Below, one piece after another: positions 59,202 through 64,000 of a stretch of 64,000 nt of DNA. Within the stretch, counting starts at the first letter, position 1. Each line of letters starts with the position of its first letter. The position numbers and the translations under genes were made by a program. A model generated the notes under the pieces. That model was not told where the DNA came from, ran no database searches, and worked only from the letters and a program-made list of their open reading frames with translations. Source of the stretch: Rehmannia glutinosa (lineage: Eukaryota > Streptophyta > Magnoliopsida > Lamiales > Orobanchaceae); contig JABTTQ020001744.1 of assembly GCA_016081115.2 (NCBI GenBank), positions 145,653 to 209,652 on the forward strand, given 5' to 3'.

Positions 59202-60905
59202 TATTTGGGTGTACAGCTTTGTTCACATTCATGATCAAAATCGAGGGAAACTTGAAGCCCAAGCTAGGAAGGTGTATTTGTAGGATATGCTCCCGGTAAA
59301 AAATGGTATAAATGCTATGACCCAATTTCAAATAAAAATTTTGTCACCATAGAATCATAGACGTAGCATTTTTTGAAGTAACAACATTTTTACCACTCAT
59401 CTTCGATATTACCTACTCGTGAAGGAATACAACTCAAAGAACGGAGTCAAATGATCTTTTACACTGCCACAAGTTCACAGATTCCCCAGGTAACACTTCC
59501 CTCAAGCCTGCACAATCTGTTCAATCTACTTTAGGTTCTCTGTCCAAGTCTAGTGAGTTAGATGATCACAATATTCCAATTGCTATCCAAAAAGGTGTAA
59601 GGTCATGTACTAAACACCCGTTTTTCTAACTACGTCATCATCAACTGCACCTTATCCCACAATGTGGGTGGTGGTGAAGTTTATAGTGTCACTTAATTGT
59701 CTAAAATTAGTTAACACTACAAATTCACACAAAAAAGTAGCAAAGTTTTACGCCGGATGCCCTTCTGACGCAACCTTCATACGAAGGAGAAGTGAGATGA
59801 AATTCCAAAACCATCATCATCATAAATTTTTCCACTTGTATGGAAAATATGCTCTAGTCATGTCCCATTACATGATTGATATTGTAAAATCAATATGTAC
59901 ATCATGGAACATGACCACGTTGTCTAACTACGTATCATAAAAAAATCTCTCACCAAAGTTTCATGTTTTACCTCACAAATATCTTGTATGGAAATTCCAA
60001 AAGTGTGCAGGAAGCTCAAAATATTCGAGTGGAAGGAAGCTGTTTTTGAGGAGATGAAGGCTCTTGTGAAGAACAAGCCATGGGAGATGGTCGATCTGCC
60101 TAAAGGTACAACTGTGCGATGCAAATTGGTGTTTACAATAAAATATAGATCAAATGGATCAATTGAAAGATTCAAAGCTAGGGTGGTTGCTAAAAGTTTG
60201 ACCCAAATATATGGCATTGACTACCTAGAGGCTTTTGCACCTGTAGCAAAGGTAAATATTGTGAAAGTTCTCATCACTTGCAGCAAATCTCGATTGGCAA
60301 CAATTGGATGTGAAAAATGTTTTCTTCAACAGAGACTTAGAGGAAGAGATATATATGGATGCATCTCCAGGCTTTGGTGAAAGACTATGTTCGCAGGTGT
60401 GTAAATTAAAGAAATCTATATGGTTTAAAACAATCACCAAGGGCCTGGTTGAAAAGTTCAATCAGTTTATTAAGAAACAAGGATGTCATCAACATTGCAA
60501 AAAAACCCAGCGTAACATGATTGCACAAAGTGGAGATTGATAGACACTTCATAAAGATGGAGCTATTTGTATGCCGTTTGTTCCAAAAACTCAACAAATA
60601 GCTGATATCCTCTCCAAAGGACTGTTCACTAATATCAACCTTCTTGTCAGCAAGCTGGGCATGATTGACATCTATGCTCAACTTGAGGGGATGGAAGTTT
60701 TTAGGAAGTAGTTAAGATATTTTATTTCAAATAAATCTGATCCAGATTGTTCAGATTTTATTAGAATTTTTTTTTTGTTTTGTCATTATCCTTTAGTTAG
60801 TTCCCTATTTTATAGCTGAATTAGTTACAGAGCTGATTATATATTGATATACAGGAGACTTTATGAAAAAATTGAATAAACACTTTTTCTTCTTAAAAAT
60901 TACAA
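59202..60905 (+). mobile_element. Copia fragment E: integrase end, reverse transcriptase start, RNase H end, one LTR
   Basis: The left edge reads the copia integrase C-terminal block (FGCTA, HIHDQNRGKL, GYAPG codons; 59207-59320). Reverse transcriptase begins at about 60010 (EWKEAVFEEMKALVKNKPWE; RFKARVVAKSLTQ; YLEAFAPVAKV) and stops before the catalytic YVDD. Sequence then jumps to the RNase H end (HFIKMELF at 60545; QIADILSKGLF codons at 60595). A tract gaggggatgga leads into a single A/T-rich LTR (about 60699-60905). No 5' LTR or gag. It lies just upstream of the SYP61 exons and opposite to them, so in that gene's intron if its N-terminal exons exist. Confidence 0.83.
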
Positions 60906-62289
60906 ATAAAATCAAGCTTCCAACTTCCAAGTCTTTAGCAAGCCCGATTCACACAACAAATGTGCCTTGAGCACAGCTAGAGAGTTGGCAAAGCACCAAC
61001 ACTAAACATTCATGCAAATAATTAGTTCAGTACAGAAATTAATTTGCATGTATTTCAATTTTTTTATTTTTTATTTTCAATCGAAAAGTTGCTTATGTAT
61101 CAGACAATTTCTGAGTATTAAATTGAGTTATTGAACAACTCAAAAATTACGGACTGATCCTTATCATTGTCCCTAAAGGACTAAATATATTCCAAACACA
61201 AGATGACTGACGTTGAGCTATTTCCTATCACCAACAGCAGATGCAAAAAAATAGATGTCAAAACCTCAACAGCACCCTGCTCATTAATGCCTAACTGTCA
61301 AACTGACAAGAGTGCCATAGTAGCATTGTCTGCTTCGCTGGGAAGAAACCAGGTGGACACCATTCACATCGGCGAAGTCATCAAAGTTGACAATCAGATA
61401 AAATGATCCATTTAATACCTCACCCATTTTCGTTCACAATGAACAGCTAAAAGACTAGATTCAAAAAGTAATAAGGTCTTCCTAGTAGATCTTGAAGAAC
61501 ACACTGGCTTCCCCATTTAATTCAAGTCAATCAGCTGATCGTCATATACATCAACAATTATTCTTCAATCTTCACAATGCCCTAAAAAGCAAAAAGATAG
61601 AAAGGGGAAAACGGGCCTCCAAACACCATTCCCAACTATTTTATGCCAAAGGCCTGGCCGTTTTGGTAATCTCAACTATCCACAAGCCACATTGGTTTAA
61701 AGTTAAATGTATCCCACCCCACCGTTTCTCAAAGAGATTAACGCCAAAACAAGCTTTAGACTCTAATTTCACAGAAATTGCAATTCTGAAAAAAATCGAT
61801 CAGACCATCTGACCTGGAAGCTTATTCCACAAGAATGCATTACAGCACGCAAATGTATCAGATGCAGCAAATCCTCCTTACTCACTTAAAAATACCACAT
61901 CCTCAATAACAGACCTCCCTACTCCGTTTTTAGAAGACAAAAATCATATGGTAGAGTTCATACCTCCTCTTCAGCCTCACCTCCTTAAACTTCCCGGTTT
62001 TCAAGGTACATTCTCCTTGTAGTATATCAATGACTGTGTGAATACTTAGTGCTGCACCTTCACCTCTAAAGCCATATGGTCCTGATTTTCTGGTGCAGTC
62101 TTCTAAAGCCACTGCCACTTCCCAGTTTCTTAACCTAACTCGTCCATTTTGGGAATAATCTGAATGCATGATCTCCCTCCCTTACTCCCTTCCAAAGTGT
62201 TGCAGGTCAGTAGTTTCTGCAATCTCAATTCCAGTCTCTGAACTCCTTGTCCCTTTTGTTAACTCCTATTTAAGCATTTCAATACCATT
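60906..62289. other. No recognised gene
   Basis: Two stretches have some coding look on the minus strand: 61230-61390 (LGINEQGAVEVLTS-like reading) and 61930-62169 (79 codons, starting MHSDYSQNGRVRLRNWEVAV). I recognise neither. They may be intron sequence of the SYP61-like gene or exons of an unknown gene. Confidence 0.3.
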
Positions 62290-62812
62290 ACTAGGGGCCT
62301 AATCGTTGTGTTTCGTGTTTGCGGGTCGTGTTTTTACACAGGTATTACAGGTCTGACACGTATGAACTGACCTGTTTAATTATTCGTGTCAAGATACACG
62401 ACCGAACACGACCCGTTTATGACACGGATAACCCGGACACGACACGAAAACCTGTATAATTTAAACTTGACACGAAAAAATAAAAAATCAGAAAATTTAA
62501 ATTACAAATAAAAAATACATTAAATATTAAAAATTATTAAAAGAATGCATTTAATAATTTTTCCATCATCATATAAACCAACTAAAACATCACAAAATAT
62601 TAAAATAATATATCACTATAAAATTAAATGGGGTTACATAGGTCAATCGTGTCGACCCGTAACGACCTGACCTGACCTATTTTTATTTTTCGTGTTATCC
62701 GTGTCCGACCCGATTTTGACCCGAACCTGTTGGTGGTTGTACATGTACCTGCTAAATTCGTGTTAGGTTTGTGTCGGGTTATCGTGTCGTGTCACAAATT
62801 GACGCCCAACCA
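62290..62812. repeat. gtgtcgtg-rich dispersed repeat, copy 2
   Basis: Bounded by aggggcctaatcgttgtg and gtcacaaattgacgccc, with many cgtgt/acacg words inside (gacacggataacccggacac, 62413-62440). The outer ends are weakly inverted, and an A/T-rich core separates two acacg-rich arms. Looks like a non-autonomous DNA element. Confidence 0.6.
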
Positions 62813-63104
62813 ACCATTCTAAAATCTACAAAGCAAGCTAACCCCAAGTCTAAGCTATTATGCAGTTCTTTTACAATATCCACAAAAACTATTTGTAATC
62901 ACATCCTTAATCAATGACATACCCCGACTCATTCCACCACAAACAAACGAAATGGAATTCATCGAGACTTACTCTTTATCAAACAGATTCTCGAAATGGA
63001 ATAAATCCGCATGCCTATCCAATTTAAAGTTAAGATTTTTAAAGATTGACAATAGAAATTATCTACCAACGATGCTCACACTTTTCTTGCAAAAACCAGT
63101 TCAT
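62813..63104. other. Spacer
   Basis: A/T-rich. No gene or known repeat seen. Confidence 0.3.
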
Positions 63105-64000
63105 ACAACAACAACAACAACAAACCAAACTTCAATTCCACCACGTGGGGCTCGCTTATACTGATCATATCGCTACCATCAAGCATTAATATGTCATATT
63201 TTCGTTTATTTCGTGTATAACATGTCATGTTTAATAAACCTTCTTCCAAGTCTTTGTGCCTACCTCTCCCTCTCTTTCGACGAAAGTAGTGATTCTCACC
63301 TTCTAAACGCCGCACGTGTGCATCTAAAGGTCTCCTATAAACATGTCCAAACCGATTTTAATCGTGTTTTCTAATTTTCTCGCTTATCGCGCTACTCCAC
63401 TTTTGCTTTCTAATGTGTCTACTTATTCTATCTAATCTAGCGGTGTCCGCACATCCATCTTAGCATTTCTCATCTCTGCTTACCCTCATTTTTGTTCGTG
63501 GTTCATATTTAGTCGCCCAACATTCTGGCTTCCATGTAGCATCATGCCTTAAGCGTCAGCTTTATAAAATTTTCCTCTTTCCAATTTTAATGGCATTTTA
63601 CTGGCCACAAAAGGATAGAAGACAGTACCCTCCATTTATTCCAACTACCGATCCCATGTGGGTGACATCTTTAGTCGATTCGTCTCTTCAATTATAGATC
63701 CCAAGATTTAAACTCTTTCATATACTCACTTCACGCTCCATCAATTTTAACCTTCGCCTATCACTCTCGTTGTTTTTACTAGCATTCCATGTATTCTGCT
63801 TACTCTACTTCTATAGTAAAACCTGAGCCCTCTGAAGCCCAAACTTCTCCAATTCTTGCGATTTACTTCTTCCCCTTGCTTCATCAATTAAAACCATATC
63901 GTCCGCAAATAACATATATTCGTGGATGAATTTTTGTAAAGGTTTAGTGATTTCATCAATTATTAGATAGCAATAATGCAACTGGAACGAAGTATTACTG
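63105..64000 (-). mobile_element. RTE-type LINE, 3' half, continues off the window
   Basis: The (caa)n run at 63105-63123 is the minus-strand ttg tail. Read leftwards from the window end, the minus strand gives FADDMV and LIDEARG (about 63880-63910), the catalytic core of RTE reverse transcriptase, then the connector with WNASKN (63780). The C-terminal HVRRLEGENHYF region lies at 63280-63315. Frames are broken. It is in opposite orientation to the RTE copy at 48700. Confidence 0.78.

Noticed and set aside
61930..62169. 79-codon minus-strand frame starting MHSDYSQNG
   Set aside because: Cleaner than its surroundings, but no family match known to me and no supporting splice context; mentioned under the region entry only.
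1..64000. CRISPR arrays, bacterial operons, phage or toxin systems
   Set aside because: No regular direct repeats with unique spacers and no prokaryotic gene organisation; all signals are plant nuclear.

Overview
The window is nuclear DNA from a flowering plant, almost certainly a eudicot. The evidence is spliced GT/AG genes for plant-specific families (a filament-like plant protein, an L-type lectin receptor kinase, a plastid type-II NAD(P)H dehydrogenase of the NDC1 type, a syntaxin of the SYP61 type), plant tRNA-Asp and tRNA-Met primer sites, and plant gypsy, copia, L1-like and RTE-like retroelements. A lamiid asterid is my guess from the repeat style only. Roughly two thirds of the window is transposon sequence, and only four host genes can be recognised.

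Layout. 1-745: the last recognisable coding exon of a filament-like plant protein gene and its downstream sequence. 757-8780: a short poly(A) retroposed unit with a 12-bp target duplication, split by a 7.2-kb gypsy element with gag and protease only (1244-8451, target duplication ATTTT). 9292-17821: a minus-strand L1-like LINE with a 16-bp target duplication, carrying in its 5' leader a truncated minus-strand copia element (15162-17724). 18043-18440: a degenerate minisatellite.

19865-45060: one lectin receptor kinase pseudogene torn into three pieces. The first gap is copia A (20088-25103). The second is copia B (25284-43616), whose 3' LTR region holds a ~13-kb Sirevirus-type copia element C (28795-~41990) with a long extra region after pol. 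The lectin-kinase homology resumes exactly at each far junction, so the order of events can be read.

45679-55532: ten minus-strand exons of an NDC1-like gene, with most splice sites intact but many single-base frame breaks; its largest intron holds a decayed RTE LINE. 57391-57480: a Tourist-like MITE with TTA duplication. 58410-58946: the last three exons of a SYP61-like SNARE on the minus strand, intact and in frame; its upstream exons are not seen. A copia fragment (59202-60905) lies just upstream of these exons. The window ends in the 3' half of a second RTE LINE on the minus strand (63105-64000).

A ~250-bp inverted-repeat family, made of alternating aattacaaaa and ggtttg motifs, occurs in at least six places and is the most interesting unclassified repeat. 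I see no prokaryote-type systems, no CRISPR and no convincing RNA gene.
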